DNA of 64,000 bases. It comes from Pelecanus crispus. Taxonomy: Eukaryota > Chordata > Aves > Pelecaniformes > Pelecanidae. Positions 24,469 to 37,162 of the stretch are shown piece after piece (positions within the stretch are counted from its first letter, which is position 1; every line of letters starts with the position of its first letter). A program made the translations under genes and the position numbers. The stretch is taken from positions 18,701,397 to 18,765,396 of the forward strand of contig NC_134652.1 of assembly GCF_030463565.1 (NCBI RefSeq), given 5' to 3'. The notes beneath the pieces were generated by a model, which did not search any database, was not told the origin of the DNA, and saw only the letters and a program-made list of their open reading frames with translations.

Positions 24469-25792
24469 GTAAACAGAATAACTCTAGCACTCTGTCATAC
24501 TGGCTGTGTCACATGCACCCAATTCCACATCAACTGCTTAAAATAGCACTTGCAAAAATTACAGTTATGTAATAATAATTTATGGTTTCTTACATAAACT
24601 AATTAACAAGCACTAAAATTGAATTACAGTGTATTCTAGGTAGTATTTTATTGCTTGTAGACACTGCAGCTTTGGATCCATTAAAATGAACCCATTAGTA
24701 TGCCTGAGTTTATCAAAATTTACTGCTATATCAAACTCAGAAACTGTAAAATGCTGGAGACCACTTAAAAGCAACCGAGATTTGCTGGAAAGCTACATGG
24801 GTTTCCACATCCAGTCACAGAACTTTGAAATTCCACATTTTGTCCTCTGGAAAACATGATTTGTGAGCTTGTGTTAAATACACTGCCATTCCAATTTATT
24901 TATATAATTTGTTAAATTAGAGTTGATAGTACTTCCATGAATATATATCTCTCTCTATTTTTTACACATGACAGAAGCCATTTAATTTTATTCACCGTAA
25001 GAGTGGTATGTTTAAATACTAAATTCCAAAATATATATTTTTATAATATGTTGTCAAAACTTTTAATATATATAATACAAATACTTTTACTAAAGGAAAA
25101 CTATGAACAAAAGCGAAATGCAAGAGGGCAAAAAGCCCATTTTATGTGAAGGATCCGTGAAAAATGTTGTGAACAGAGACACCTTTACTGTTTTTGTTTA
25201 TACTATGTTTAATTTTTTTTCTCCTTGGGCTACAAAAAATGCTCGTGGCCTTCCTTAGCAACAGGTTACATCACAAACTATCATCAAATTTATTAAAAAG
25301 ATGTTCAAACATGTACTGTTAACCTTTAAAACAACTTTTAAATACACTATATTTATTCAATTAGAAGAGACTCTCAGATAAACACAACTTAAGGCCCTTA
25401 CCCTCTCAAGCATTCATTTAATTTGGCTTCAGAGCCAGTGTAAGAACATTGATTCAATGACAAGAACAGCTCTATCGAATATACCAGGATTCTGATGTAT
25501 GACAACATGCGTGTCACATCAGGGCCTTAGTTTCAGGACTTTTTATAAGAAGCAAACTCTCAGTAACACCCCTGAGGAGCAGATTTTGTATCTTCAGTGC
25601 TTTGCATACTCTATCCTACCTGAATAATTACAATTAATTTTATGCATTAAACAGGTGGAAGAACTTAGTAAGATGCTCCCTTACCTTTTTCTATTTGGGG
25701 GCTGTCCCAGGCACAAGACTCTCTGCAAAAGTCAGTAAACTTGGTGAAGATGAGACACCATATATTGTTTTACCATTTCACTAAATTATGGA

Positions 25793-25829
<37 letters not shown>
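25793..25829. repeat. (AT)n microsatellite
   Basis: About 18 AT units with one G interruption near 25811. Confidence 0.9.
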
Positions 25830-26468
25830 GTATTTCAGCATCATTCTCAAGCCTTCTGGGTTTTGCACAGCCTTCTTAAAATAAGTAGGAACAAACATTT
25901 TGTGATGTAACCTGAACCACACCCTGTGCTATAGCAGTACTGCTAACACCGTACTGCACTCTCCCAAATGCCCTCCTGAAGGACAAGAAGGACCCACACA
26001 GATGTATCAGAACAGTGACGCATCTGGTTCATTACAGGGCCCATATTTGACATTCACGTGTTCTTGAGTCAAGAACTAACATATGCTTAAAGTTATTTGC
26101 AGTAGGTAAGTACTTTGCTGGACTGAGACCTAACATAACAAATGAGGCAAAACAGACCGAGTTCTTCATCAGTACATGTGCAACTGAAAACAAAAAATGA
26201 CACCAAATAAATTATTTTATATACCAAATGGAAACAATTCACAGTAACACTGAGAAACTGAACAGGATGTTGACAGTATCAAGAGACTGGGACAACACTT
26301 TTGATAACAAAGATAAGATGCACTATTAAAGTGTTTCCAGCATTTTACTAGTTTTAATATAAAATGTCCCCAAATTTGTATAGAAAGATTAAAATCATGC
26401 CCGTATCTTCAATTATTCTCATTGAGACAATTCTCTCACTCACTACTGTGTTGTCAAATTTCCTTCTT

Positions 26469-26482
26469 CCCCCCCCCCCCCC
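26469..26482 (+). repeat. C14 homopolymer
   Basis: Run of 14 C, equal to G14 in the sense strand of the IDE 3' UTR region. Confidence 0.8.
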
Positions 26483-26787
26483 AACTGATCTTCATAAAAC
26501 TTAAATAGAAAATATGTTGGTTGCATTAAGGATCAATTAAAAAAGTATCATTCTACACACCACTTCAAAAAAATGTGAAAGTCTCTATTTTTAAGAAAAA
26601 TTGTTGACCCTATCCCAAAAACTTTTGTCACCCCCTCCAGCCCCCAATAAGATAATTATTGGGATACTAAACGTTGTTTTTCAGGAGTGACAAGGATATT
26701 CAAGCAATTTTGTTTGGAGGGTTATTTTATCAAAATGAAAATTTGAAGGGATATACTATTTTAAAAATATACTGCATCTACAAGTTT

Positions 26788-26793
26788 TTTATT
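26788..26793 (-). terminator. IDE: Candidate proximal poly(A) signal for IDE
   Basis: AATAAA on the - strand, about 250 nt after the IDE stop codon and inside an AT-rich stretch. The downstream element is only moderately T-rich. Confidence 0.3.
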
Positions 26794-27042
26794 ATTATTG
26801 TTTCAGTTGATTTTGGTTTTCAACAGGTTGTCTGTAATATAAATGACACATGACCACAACTGATTTTTTATATACTCTCTATCCCTAACACACAGGTAAT
26901 GTCAAATGAACCAAGAAGGAATTCGGGACTTTCATAACGGACAGAACCATTTATCCTAATGATCTTTAATAATTTTGTTCATCATGAAGTCCCCTGAAAT
27001 ATCAGTACTGATCGTCTGCATTTCTTCATCCAGCGGGGTTCT

Positions 27043-27138
27043 TCACAGTTTTGCAGCCATGAAATTGATATGTGGTTTCACCAGCGGAAAGAGTGGCAGA
27101 CTGCGCTTGAATTCTGTCATATTTTCAATCACACTTGG
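27043..27138 (-). CDS. IDE: IDE exon 25 (coding part), residues 989-1019 and stop
   Basis: 96 nt: 31 codons plus TGA. It starts [20 protein letters not shown] and ends HINFMAAKL, closely matching the mammalian C terminus. The final AKL is the PTS1-like tripeptide known from IDE. The acceptor TTTGCAG lies at 27139-27145 on the - strand. The open frame continues upstream of 27138 only through intron sequence. Confidence 0.97.
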   Translation of the reverse strand, partial: PSVIENMTEFKRSLPLFPLVKPHINFMAAKL

Positions 27139-28325
27139 CTGCAAAGAAGCGTACGCAAGAAAAAGTCTGCTCAATAACTTTAATCCGAAAAGTGAGGAAT
27201 TCCTCGAACTTTTGCTACAGCTACATATAAACACATCTTTTTTGCTCTTTTCTACAACATTAGTGATTCACATTTCATCATTATAGGATCTGCCAAAATA
27301 CAGTATTATTTCTTATGAAATAAATGGTTTCATATTTACTCTAGGTAATTTAAAACAACAGCTATAATGCAGTGATTGCGTTACTGATAATGGCAGGAAC
27401 TTAGTAAACGCAGAGCTTGTCTTTTCATTTACAAATTCTACTTCAGAACATCCCACCTATCCTTTGAACATCAGAGGTAAGATCATAAAAACAATAGCAA
27501 TTCAATGACCTATTATTTTTAGTTGCAGTAACAAAGTAACTTTTTAATATTTCAGTCATAATGGCTAATATATGCACACATAAGTCATACAGAAATTTCC
27601 ACCCATGGCAATTATTTCACCTGTAAGCACTGAATAAGAACACAGATTACTACTGCACTGTGAAAAGTTAATTATTTATTGGGACAAACATTACCATCCC
27701 TCTTCAAGAAAATTCATTTAAGGTCCAGTAAGGGCCCAGCACTATCATACCTAACCACACAGTGAAATCTGTAATATTTGTATGAACAGAATTTGTCAAA
27801 TTGCTTCCTCCACAGGTTACACATTGACAGGAATGGGCATTACTATTTTAGGCTTTAAGATAACAACCAGATAGTTGGTTTTGTTGCTGTTGGTTTGGGG
27901 TTGAGTGGTTTTTTCAGGTTTTTTTTTTTTGAACAAAGATGATCAATTTTTTGATGTATATGCATCTTTCTCTTGGCACTTGATACATCCAATCATACAC
28001 AATCAGTATTTTCAGACAATAATAATCTGTATTTTACTCCATAGTGTAGATATTCAGTAGAGTTTACTACTACTATTAGCTTTCATTTCAACGGAATAGA
28101 AGGAACAAAAGTAACAGGACAAACTGTTAAAAAGAAAAAAAAAACTCAGGAAAAATCCCTGTTATTATTGAGGATGACAATACATGTGGAAAAGAGCTGA
28201 AACGTCAGCCCCACAACAGCATGAATTTCAGGAAGTTTGTTTCTCCCCATAGACTTATATTTAACAATACTAAATTTCTGTATTAAGAATACAGCCTGGG
28301 ATTTTTTGTGTGTGTTTCTTTTTAC
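27139..28325 (-). other. IDE: IDE intron 24
   Basis: 1187-nt GT-AG intron in phase 0. It contains only low-complexity T- and A-rich tracts (near 27919 and 28131). Confidence 0.9.
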
Positions 28326-28393
28326 CTGTGGTAGTGGTGGTGCTGGTGCCAGGTTCACATCATTTTGGCATGGAAATTCTCCAACAACAGGGC
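28326..28393 (-). CDS. IDE: IDE exon 24, residues 966-988
   Basis: 68 nt: two bases completing C966, then PVVGEFPCQNDVNLAPAPPL and PQ. C974 is present. The tail NLAPAPPLPQ is proline-rich like the mammalian one but differs in several residues, which suggests a loosely constrained linker before the C-terminal segment. Donor GTAAAA on the - strand. Confidence 0.95.
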
Positions 28394-30356
28394 CTATTTG
28401 ACATCATGAAAATTAATTCAGGACCATAATTTAATCAGTACCTTTTACATAATAAACTGTTTTCTCTTGTAAGACAGGTATCTGTATGAAACACAGGTTA
28501 TTAATTTTGAAGTATCTCTAAAGAAGATTTTCTGAACATTTTGCTTTTATACTCCATGGCTGTCTTTAGAAATACAAAGAGCTTAATCCATGATTTGACT
28601 TGAGAACATGTGCTGAGGCAGTGGCTTTTATTCATTTTACTTAAAGAGAATGCAGAAATAAAAATTGCTAATCTACTGATCAATGAATACTTAAAACTTT
28701 TTTGCAGTACAAATTATGAGAAGAGTAGTAAATGCCAGTGGTATATTCAACAAGAGCAATGCAACAACAGCACATCTTTTAGTAAGGACATGCCTATGGA
28801 GGCGTGGGGATTACTCCATCTACCAAAATTCTGGATACCAACCCCAAACCTTCCCTGCCTGTCCCCATGTGTGCCCTACTCTAGCCCCCCCCAAAACTTC
28901 TTCCTACGTCCAATCCACTTGTCCATAAGAATGTCTAGTCTTAAATTCCTTAAACCTCCCTTGTACCTCTATACTCAAATTTCAACCCGAACCTGCACCC
29001 TGGGAATTCAAGTGCTTCCCCCTCCTAAAATCCCAGATCTCTACTCTACTGCTTCCAAATTCTTTTCCACTCTCAGAGAAAATGGTGTGTCTGCCTCCAG
29101 GAAGAAGGGTTCTCACTGGGAAGCTTTTTAGCCTTCTTCCTTTGTGTTACTCTCTGGAGGATGGGCACCTGCACTTGGAAAAAATGCTCTTTTGGACTCA
29201 TGGGAAATGCATTAAAGTCTCAGTCCTCTTTCATGGCAGAAGAGAGGCCACGTGCCAGATTAAATGGGTTAGGACCGGGGAGTATGTGGAGACAATACTT
29301 CGCTATAATCTCTGTAAGAGTAACCACTTGTTAGGTTGTCTCCCATGCTCACCTTTGTCTTGGGAAGATACTATTTCAAGCAAGTAAGAAACCGTTCTGG
29401 CAATGTAGTTACTACATTTTATAAAGTTTTCTCTACATAGGAAAAGTATTAGAACTTTTCTATTTAGCAGTGATTAGTCATGAAAACTGGAAAGATGCTT
29501 TGAAGCAAGTCTTTCTTACTCAGCTGCAGAGTTACAACTTCCACCGTACCATAAAACTCTGAGATGGTACTGAGACTGGAAGGAGTTTCATGACAGGCAC
29601 ACAGCTATCTGCTTCTTTCTGTTCTGCAGACAAGCCTTTAATATTCTTGATTTTGCAACCAGTTACATGTTGGAATTTAAGTCCAGTGTAAACTGGTGAA
29701 AAATCTGCACAAAACAACGTAGAAGTTTTTCCTCTCAGTTTATTTATATTAACCAGAAACACTTTTAACCTTTTCCTTCTTGAATTCTAAAATGGAACAC
29801 AGTTTACAATGCACAGCTAACCTAGATTATTTGAAAATAAACCCTAAATAAACTTTTACTTTCTCAAGTTTAATTATAATGTTTTACATTCCCAGAGGGT
29901 TGGTTTTTGTCTTTTTTTTTTTTTTCCCCCTTTCCTTTGAGAGTGCTTCAATAAAATTGTGGACATTCATTGCTTGTTGACAACAAAAAACCCCAACTTC
30001 ATTGTATTGATAACTGCAAATCCTAATTTTGTTTCTCCCTGTAGGACTATTACAGAGTTTTAAGTTTGTTTTAAAATATCCTGCTGAAAAGAGAAGTGCT
30101 ATTTTAAGATAATATTGTTTTAATATAAATATACTTCAGAATGGCTGAAGAATTTGGCCAGAAACATCAATTAGAAAATTTGAAGCACCCATGTGAAGAA
30201 AACCTGTAAAAAGAAATAATTTTCCCTCTGAAAGGTATATAATCACCAAAGCTGAGTTTTTCTTATGGTGCATTTGTATCACATAACGTGTCTGGCTTTA
30301 CCTATGACTTGCTTGAACAGGAATTGATTAAATACTATATTCAGCACAATACTTAC
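28394..30356 (-). other. IDE: IDE intron 23
   Basis: About 2 kb GT-AG intron in phase 1. A + strand open frame at 28610-29131 (173 codons) is the longest in the window. It is proline- and serine-rich without family motifs and is judged to be chance. A T-run is at about 29913-29925. Confidence 0.85.
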
Positions 30357-30429
30357 AGGAATCCATTTCCCTTGCAAGGACATGTACTGATACCTTGTGT
30401 CTTCTGGGAGCATCTATTGCCAACAGCAC
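30357..30429 (-). CDS. IDE: IDE exon 23, residues 942-965
   Basis: 73 nt: 24 codons reading [20 protein letters not shown] then EMDS, plus the first base of C966. Human has EMLAVDAPRR at the start, so the first residues have changed while [16 protein letters not shown] is kept. Acceptor ACTCTAG, donor GTAAGT. The exon is too short to stand out as an open frame and was found by tracking the protein. Confidence 0.95.
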
Positions 30430-31982
30430 CTAGAGTAAAAAACATCAAGTCCTTCAGGTGTGGGAAGTATCACTTAGACATTATATTTATAAAACAGTAA
30501 AAGAATGAGAGCATTTAAATTTTAATTTAAGCTTTAAAATGAGGGATGAATTTTGGGATGTCTCTTCAAATATTATTAAAGGTCATCCCTACAGTACTTT
30601 GAATAATTTTACAATCAAGTTAAGAAATTCATGTACTGTTTGGGACTCAGAAAAACTGGAAGTAATAGGAATTCAGCCATTAACTATCATAGTATCAGAA
30701 ATGAAACCTAAAATCTCTGCAGAATTTTCAATCCCTAGCAGCCTTCTGGAAGCACATCACCCTGAACACAATTATTAAAATCAGCTGGACTAGCTCACCA
30801 ATCTAGCCAGTTATTTCTGCTCTGGAATACAGCATCAGAGTAAGCAAAATAGTATAGATTCCTACAAAAACTGAATACGGATACTTGTTCAAGTTATCAT
30901 TTATTAAAAAACAGCTGCTGAAATTCCATTTACTAAGTTTGTATTTGCTGCATATCTTCACCCATGCTATCATACTATTAAAAAAAAAAAAACAAACCCA
31001 AACCAAAGATGTTAGTGTTCACCGTGCCACGTAAATAATAACCAGTTTTAAGCATTAAGACTAAATCTCATAAAAATAGACAGTAATGTAAAAATGACCT
31101 TGGATAGTGAAAAGGATAAGACAGAGTACAAAAGAGAAACCATTTTGAAAGACATCAGCCCCCCCAAGAGAGAAAAAAAGAAAATATAGATACACACACC
31201 CATGCTGCTTCATGGGCAGAAATTTTTCCATCCAATAGTAAATTCCAAAGACATACATGCACATTATTTTATTCCCTGAGCTATTAGCTGCTCCGTAAGT
31301 AATAAAACAATATGTATACTTTGCAATATAGTGAATTATCATTGCCTATGAAATTTGCTACAAAACAGAAAGAATGAGGCCACATTTATTTTTTTGGGGG
31401 GCCCCTAGTATTTCAATTGCTTATATTAGATATCTATCTAGCAACTTCATGCCGAGTTGCAATGTACAATTATTGCATCATTACGCCGTTCCTTTGTTCT
31501 GCCTAACTATGAGAGGAAGAAAAAAAAGTGTTGATTTACAGTGAACAAAGCTTTAAAAATATCCGTTGCATTCACAATTCATGCACACAAAATAATCTGA
31601 ATCGTTTACTAGTTGAAGAAAAAAAAGAAAAAGAACAAATCTGCAATTTTGGCCAAGCTTGGTCATAGAGCAGCACATTTTTTATTCAGACAGAAAGGAT
31701 AAATGAGACAAGAGGGCAGTAAGAGCTGGTAAGTGGGGGAGGGGGACAAGGGCGGGGACTGACCACGACAAAACCCAATCCTTCTCCACAATTTTTAAAG
31801 TATGCTAGTTGCCATTAAACTAAGTGAGATTCAGGAAACAAAATTGTTATTAAGGTATCTGCATCAATCACATCATCTACCTAAAACAGGCATAAGTACA
31901 TGCTTTCACAGTTCACACAAATAACATCCAGTTATATCTACATCTCTTTCCAAGTAACATTTTAACTACACAACTAGCTTAC
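30430..31982 (-). other. IDE: IDE intron 22
   Basis: GT-AG intron in phase 0, about 1.55 kb, AT-rich. No other feature is recognised. Confidence 0.88.
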
Positions 31983-32044
31983 CTTGTAAAACTGTATAAT
32001 ATCATCCTTGGTCAGGGTCTTTAGGTAAGCCACTTCAATGTTAT
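31983..32044 (-). CDS. IDE: IDE exon 22, residues 921-941
   Basis: 62 nt: two bases completing D921, then NIEVAYLKTLTKDDIIQFYK. Acceptor TTGTGCAG, donor GTAAGC. The exon is very short and lies in a region conserved across the M16 C-terminal domain. Confidence 0.96.
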
Positions 32045-34078
32045 CTGCACAACAATAGTAAAAATTAGAAAAAGTCTGCAAATCATAGCTGGTCATTAGC
32101 ACACTACTTATTCAAAGTATTTTTCTTTCAAATTCAGATGCTGTAATTGACTGCAAATGATATCCTTTTCATTCTTAACTTTTCAAGCTAATACTTGCAT
32201 CACTAAAAGTGTCATTGGAAGCTTGGCAGAAAATTATACTTCAGTAAGTCCATTTGATTGGACTTACTAAAAAATGCATGTTTGAAGAATACTGATTGCA
32301 CTGTATGTTATTCAGTAGCTAAAAAAGATATGCCTACTTCTGTATATTATCTTCAAATCAATGTTACATACTTCTAATGCAGACTGATTACAGATGGCTT
32401 TTATGCACAGTTAGGAAACAGGATGGTAGGATGTACTTTGGCAGGATGTACTTTTAAATAAATGTAAGGAACGGTGCCTACATCATACCTGTTAAGGAAT
32501 AATCACCTTTAAGATATTTGGGGACAATGTGTCTCAGTAGCTACATCACTTCATATAAATTAAATTGTAATGAACTAATCATGTAATATCATTGCTGCAT
32601 AAGCAGGAATGTTGTTTATTGTAGGCATGCTTGCTTTTCTTAGGGTTAGCAGGAAGATCAAGAAAGAAATATGTGCAAGAGAACAAATATGCAGCTAACA
32701 AGTCTGTGAGGCAGGCTGTAAGTTGTTAATACAAAGTTCTACAAGGAGGAAATAAAAAAAAAATCAAAACAGAGTTTGGGAAAATTAGATGACATGTGGG
32801 AGAAAATTTTTAAATTAAGTAAAACAGTGAAAGTAATAATAAAAAAATGTAAAAAACCTGAAGAAAAAACCCTTTCAACTTCTTAAGGCTGATATGAATT
32901 TCTGATTTTGACAATTCTAGTCATATTAGAATCATTAATGAAATAAAACTACTAGTGGGTAGAGGGGAATTAAAGATATAAAAGTCAAGGGAAATAATAA
33001 GTTGAGTGGGATTTAGATATGAAAGATATGGCTACAGCTAGCAGTAAGAAATTCCAGAGAGATAAGATCCAAGTATGGTAAAAACAGAAACACTTAAGGC
33101 AGAGAAAAAATTAAACTGTTTCATCAGACACAAAAAAAGTACTTGAGGGGATAAGTTTCCATGCCACTCCTTATACTCAGGCATGAAATGTTTTCAGCAG
33201 CTCCCATCCTCTCGAGACCAAGCTAGATGACAATTCAAAATTCTTCATTTTTAAAACTGAACTGTTAGTCACTGTCAACCAAAACGATTGTATTTGCTAT
33301 TGTGGAAAGCCAATACTGTGCATGTAAAGCAGAAGAGAAGTCACAGGATACAGAGTGAGTTTTATGTAGGAGGCATATTATGCATGGAAGATGGAAAATT
33401 GTAGCTGTGAATAAGAGTTGAGACATGAAAATGTGAGGAAAAGCTGATCTGTACCTAAAACTGATTTTTTTTTTAATGTTAGAAACTATATCACTGATAT
33501 ACCTCAGTATTTTGGATTAAAGATCTTCAAACAATGACGAAAAAGGGAAAAATACAACCTAAATACTACGTAGGATCTCAACTGGTCTTCTACAAGCTTA
33601 TAATCTTCAAAGTATCATTGATGAAAACCCCAAAAAATTAATGTTTCTTCAAGCCTACTCTAAGTTGAGACAGGTCACATGTTAAGATACCTGCTGTTGC
33701 CTCTGCCATTGCTCCTTCAAAAGAGCTGTGCAACGGGAAGAGGAATGGGCTTCATATGAACGTGGGCACCACCAGGAATGTCAAAATGTATTTGAATGCA
33801 CCTCAGTCAAGTATTAGGCACATATGTAATACAGACGTCTGAACATCACAGAAAGAAATTTGAGCTTATGTGACATCAACATTTGCATTCAAACCACTTC
33901 CAATCCTTGACCTACTGTATGTCTCACTGAGCCTTAAGGGACAGAACAGAAGGTCAGTGAAGCATTCGCCAAGCCCACTCATACGGTCAACAGGGAACAT
34001 GTTTATCCTCTATTACTAACGGCTCCCACAGCAGTGAGAGCACAGGCTCCACAAATGAGGAATTATAATTTGTCTTAC
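32045..34078 (-). other. IDE: IDE intron 21
   Basis: About 2.0 kb GT-AG intron in phase 1, purine-rich at 32640-33130. No recognised feature. Confidence 0.88.
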
Positions 34079-34351
34079 CTCTGTCAAAGTTATATTGCTG
34101 GGAAATGATTTCTCCCCAGTATTTAGCACATTCTGCAGACAGCTTCTTTGGTTTGTCTAGACGACGGATTGCTAAAGCTTGGATGTGTTTCTGGAAGGCC
34201 TCTTCTGTCATGTCTTCTATGCATTTCTCCATAGTTTTTAAGAATGCTTCAACTCTGCTTTCTAAATAGTGTGGTGGCTTTTCAGATTGGATAATAAATC
34301 GCAGTCCTTGTATGCCATTTGCCCGACGTGGACCACTGAACACGATGTAAC
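34079..34351 (-). CDS. IDE: IDE exon 21, residues 830-920 (Y831, SlyX-like motif)
   Basis: 273 nt: two bases completing G830, 90 codons, and the first base of D921. It starts with Y831, known to bind the substrate backbone together with R824 of the preceding exon, followed by [25 protein letters not shown] at 853-858 is the SlyX-like motif described for IDE. C904 sits in [11 protein letters not shown]. Position 873 is Cys (MEKCIEDM), where I recall Ser in human. This is the longest IDE exon in the window. Confidence 0.98.
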
Positions 34352-37162
34352 CTTGGCAAAACAAGAATAGTCACAAATTAAAAGAAATCCTTTGTTCCAG
34401 CATTAAGTTTGCCAAACATGGCATGTTTGACAGGAATGCAATTTTATGCTAAGTTTAATTGTGTATTACAAATGAATTAAGGCAGGTTTTCAGAATATGC
34501 CACTGTATTTTTTTTAAAACATCTTTATTTCACTGAGGTAAATATGAGTTCAGGGGAGGGGCGAGGAGGAGATGAGGCAGACCAAGACAGAACAAAAGGA
34601 ATTCTGTCATCAGGATTAGGTAACCAGAAACTAAGCTGTACTCCACTGCTTCATTAGACTCAACATTAGGAATTTATTATTATTTTTTCATAACACCTAA
34701 TCTGAATTCTCTTTGCTGCAATGTAAGACCACTATTTCTCATCAATTAGATAAAAAGAAAATACAATTCCCTTTCTTTTTGTTGCAGCTTTTGCTTATCT
34801 GAACTCCCAAGCCTTTTTTCAGTCGTCTTCCCCTCTTTTAATAACAAATCTGTCACATTCCAGCCTTTTAAATGTTGTGTTATAGCTTTCTAATCGTTCC
34901 TTGGTGCTCATGTCAAAACTGGATACAGTATTTCCAAGTCCTTACGTGAACAATATAGGAGTATTACTGTGTGTGCATCTTGGAAACTTGCATTTATATA
35001 TCCCAGCGTTTTACACAGCAGCATGACACTGCTGATCTATGCTCTACTTCTGATCCACGGTAACCTGTAGATTGTTTCCTACATAACCAGTACCTAGCCA
35101 GTTGCTTCCGAGCTTGTATCTGTGCCATTGGTTATTCTTGCCAAACCGTTCCTACCAAATTGCATCTTATCTTCATTCAAGTCGTGTTTCCAAAATGTCA
35201 AACTAATTTTGAATTCAAATTGTATCTTCCTACACACTTGCAGCCTCTCCCAGCTTAGTATTATCTGAAGATTTAGTAAGTGTATTCACTCTTCTATCAT
35301 CCAGAGTTCTGATGAAAATACTAAATAGCATTGGATCACAATAGAGCTCTGCAGAACACCATTTTTCTAATGAACTATTCTTATCTATTCTCCAGTCATG
35401 ACTTTCCAAACAGTCTTGCATCCAAACATGTAGCACTTCCACCTAGGTGCTCTCTGTAGCCTGTTTGAGAACGTTACACGCCTTTCATACTATCAAGAAG
35501 AGACACACGACATCACCACTTCCATCCATACAGCCAAACTCTGTTCCTGCAAAAAAAACAATTAGTCTGACCTAAGTTTGTCCAGTAATAGTCTCTCAGT
35601 TATCTTCTATGAATTTAGAACTGGTTTGACAACTTATTCCGTATTTTCCAGGAATGAGAATTAAGCTGACTGATCTGTAATTTCCCTGCTCTTCTCTTTC
35701 CCTTTTTAAGGAAACATATAGCATTTACCCGTGTTTATTTTTCCAGTACCTCACCTATCATCCACAAATTCTCAGTTAGAAGCTTTCTAATTCCAGGATT
35801 TCATAGTTTTGGGTTTTTTTAAATGTAATGTAGAGTTCATCATGTCTGAACTCTTTAAAAGCTTCTAATTTACCTGAACAACCTTTAATCTGTTATTTTC
35901 TTGTTCAAAGGTAAGCCTTGGACTTTGATCACTGGTATTTATTTTGGAAATCATCTGGTCACAGTTGACATTTTAAGTGAAAACTAACAAAGCCATCCTA
36001 AAACTTTTTTACTTTTTTTGTCCACCATTGACAAGTTTTCTCTTCCTCTTTCTCATACTGCTAAAGCACTTCTTGAATGAGTTCTTGTTACTATCTCTAC
36101 TGTTTAGCAAACTGCTAACTCCTGAACTTCTTTTTCCCTTAGCTTTCTCAGAGATCTTATTAACAATCCCATGAAGTTTACTGAATTTTGCTGGTATTTC
36201 TACTGTCTTCCCTCCTAAGTCTTGTGAACTCTTATCATTTGGCAGTACTGCAGTGCTGGACACACTCACACAGTTCTTCCTCACTGGTTCCCCCCACCAG
36301 CTCTTCAGCTGTTACCTCCAACTTCTATAGAAAACGTGCCACCAGCAGATTCCAAAAACCTGCTAAATAACCTGGGTCCTGCCCTGTTTTCAACAGATAC
36401 CTAGATAGTTAAAATCCCTATGATCAATATGGTATGGCTGATTCTGCTAGCTGCTCGCAAAAAGTCTAAACTTGCCTCATCTCCTTGGTAGTTCATAGTC
36501 ATCACGCTGAGACATTCCCCTGCCTCTCACCTTTGGAAAAACTGTACTCTTCCCTGGTATTTCCATCACGTAAACCATCAAAGTCTCTGTCTCTCCTTGT
36601 TATCCTGTTTGGAATAACCTTACCAGTTCTCAGTCTTACTGTTTCAGGTAACAATTACTTGTACTTATTGGTGAACAGCTGTATTCTTAAAAAGCCTGAA
36701 ATGTATTTAGCGTGGCAGCTTACCATGACCCATACAGCAGTATTCCTAGGGCTCGTGAATCATCAAGTGCAGCTAGAAGTAGGATCACAAGCAGGAAAGA
36801 TCGAACTACTGCCTACCGATTCTTTAAGACGACCTAAAATTTAGGAAACTGATCTCATCTCCTTTTCGTAAAAATTCGAAATATGAAATTTTCTGTGCAG
36901 TGATCAAACTTATTTTAAAGCCAGAGTTGTTCCAGATATTTCAGACTTATCTTAAAAATTATGCTTGTTTCTTCAGAATTTAGAGTATGTGCACAGTAAC
37001 ATTTCTTTGAGTCATCAGCAGTTAAAATGATTTACACTTACCAAGTGCCCTTTAAATGGCATTCACTAAGCAGGGAAAGAACACTTCATCATGTCTCATG
37101 TAAGCACGTGAGTATGCGTGTATGTGTGTATACAGAGACACAATCACTATGGGAAAACTTAC
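34352..37162 (-). other. IDE: IDE intron 20, with a decayed CR1 LINE
   Basis: About 2.8 kb GT-AG intron in phase 1. Most of it (about 34660-36850) is an old CR1 copy on the same strand as IDE. Apparent + strand open frames here (35977-36174, 36485-36844) are the antisense of that element or chance. Confidence 0.9.
34660..36850 (-). mobile_element. Degenerate CR1 LINE with reverse-transcriptase remnant
   Basis: CR1 is the dominant non-LTR retrotransposon of birds and reptiles. Read on the - strand, 35230-35442 translates to a degraded piece of the reverse-transcriptase palm. PMLFSIFI (35311-35334) stands where the family has its conserved PVLFNIFI-type block. SSDNTKLG (35250-35271) stands where the catalytic (F/Y)ADDTKLG block is expected, so the active-site aspartate pair is lost. 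Upstream on the - strand, 36009-36284 has a K/R/N/S-rich piece resembling the part before the palm. The sequence at 34690-35220 resembles the 3' section of the same ORF. Many stops and frameshifts mark an ancient, inactive copy. The borders are approximate. Confidence 0.75.

Larger units (their letters stand above)
18081..27042 (-). other. IDE: AT-rich region downstream of the IDE stop: IDE 3' UTR of unknown length plus flank
   Basis: The sequence following the IDE TGA (27043-27045) on the - strand must begin the 3' UTR. No coding exon is recognised across these 9 kb. Candidate AATAAA signals on the - strand are at 26788-26793, 24463-24468 and 18138-18143. The last has a GGTGTGTATT element about 30 nt downstream. 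The region also holds a C14 run, an (AT)n stretch and a 21-bp tandem duplication. Faint LINE-like wording near 23270-23680 is too decayed to call, but it would argue against a UTR spanning the whole interval. Confidence 0.5.

Noticed and set aside
28610..29131. Longest open frame of the window (173 codons, +), inside IDE intron 23
   Set aside because: Low-complexity P/S/L-rich C-terminal part, no family likeness, and antisense to an intron. Most likely chance.
36485..36844. 119-codon + strand open frame in intron 20
   Set aside because: Antisense to the decayed CR1 element, without family features.
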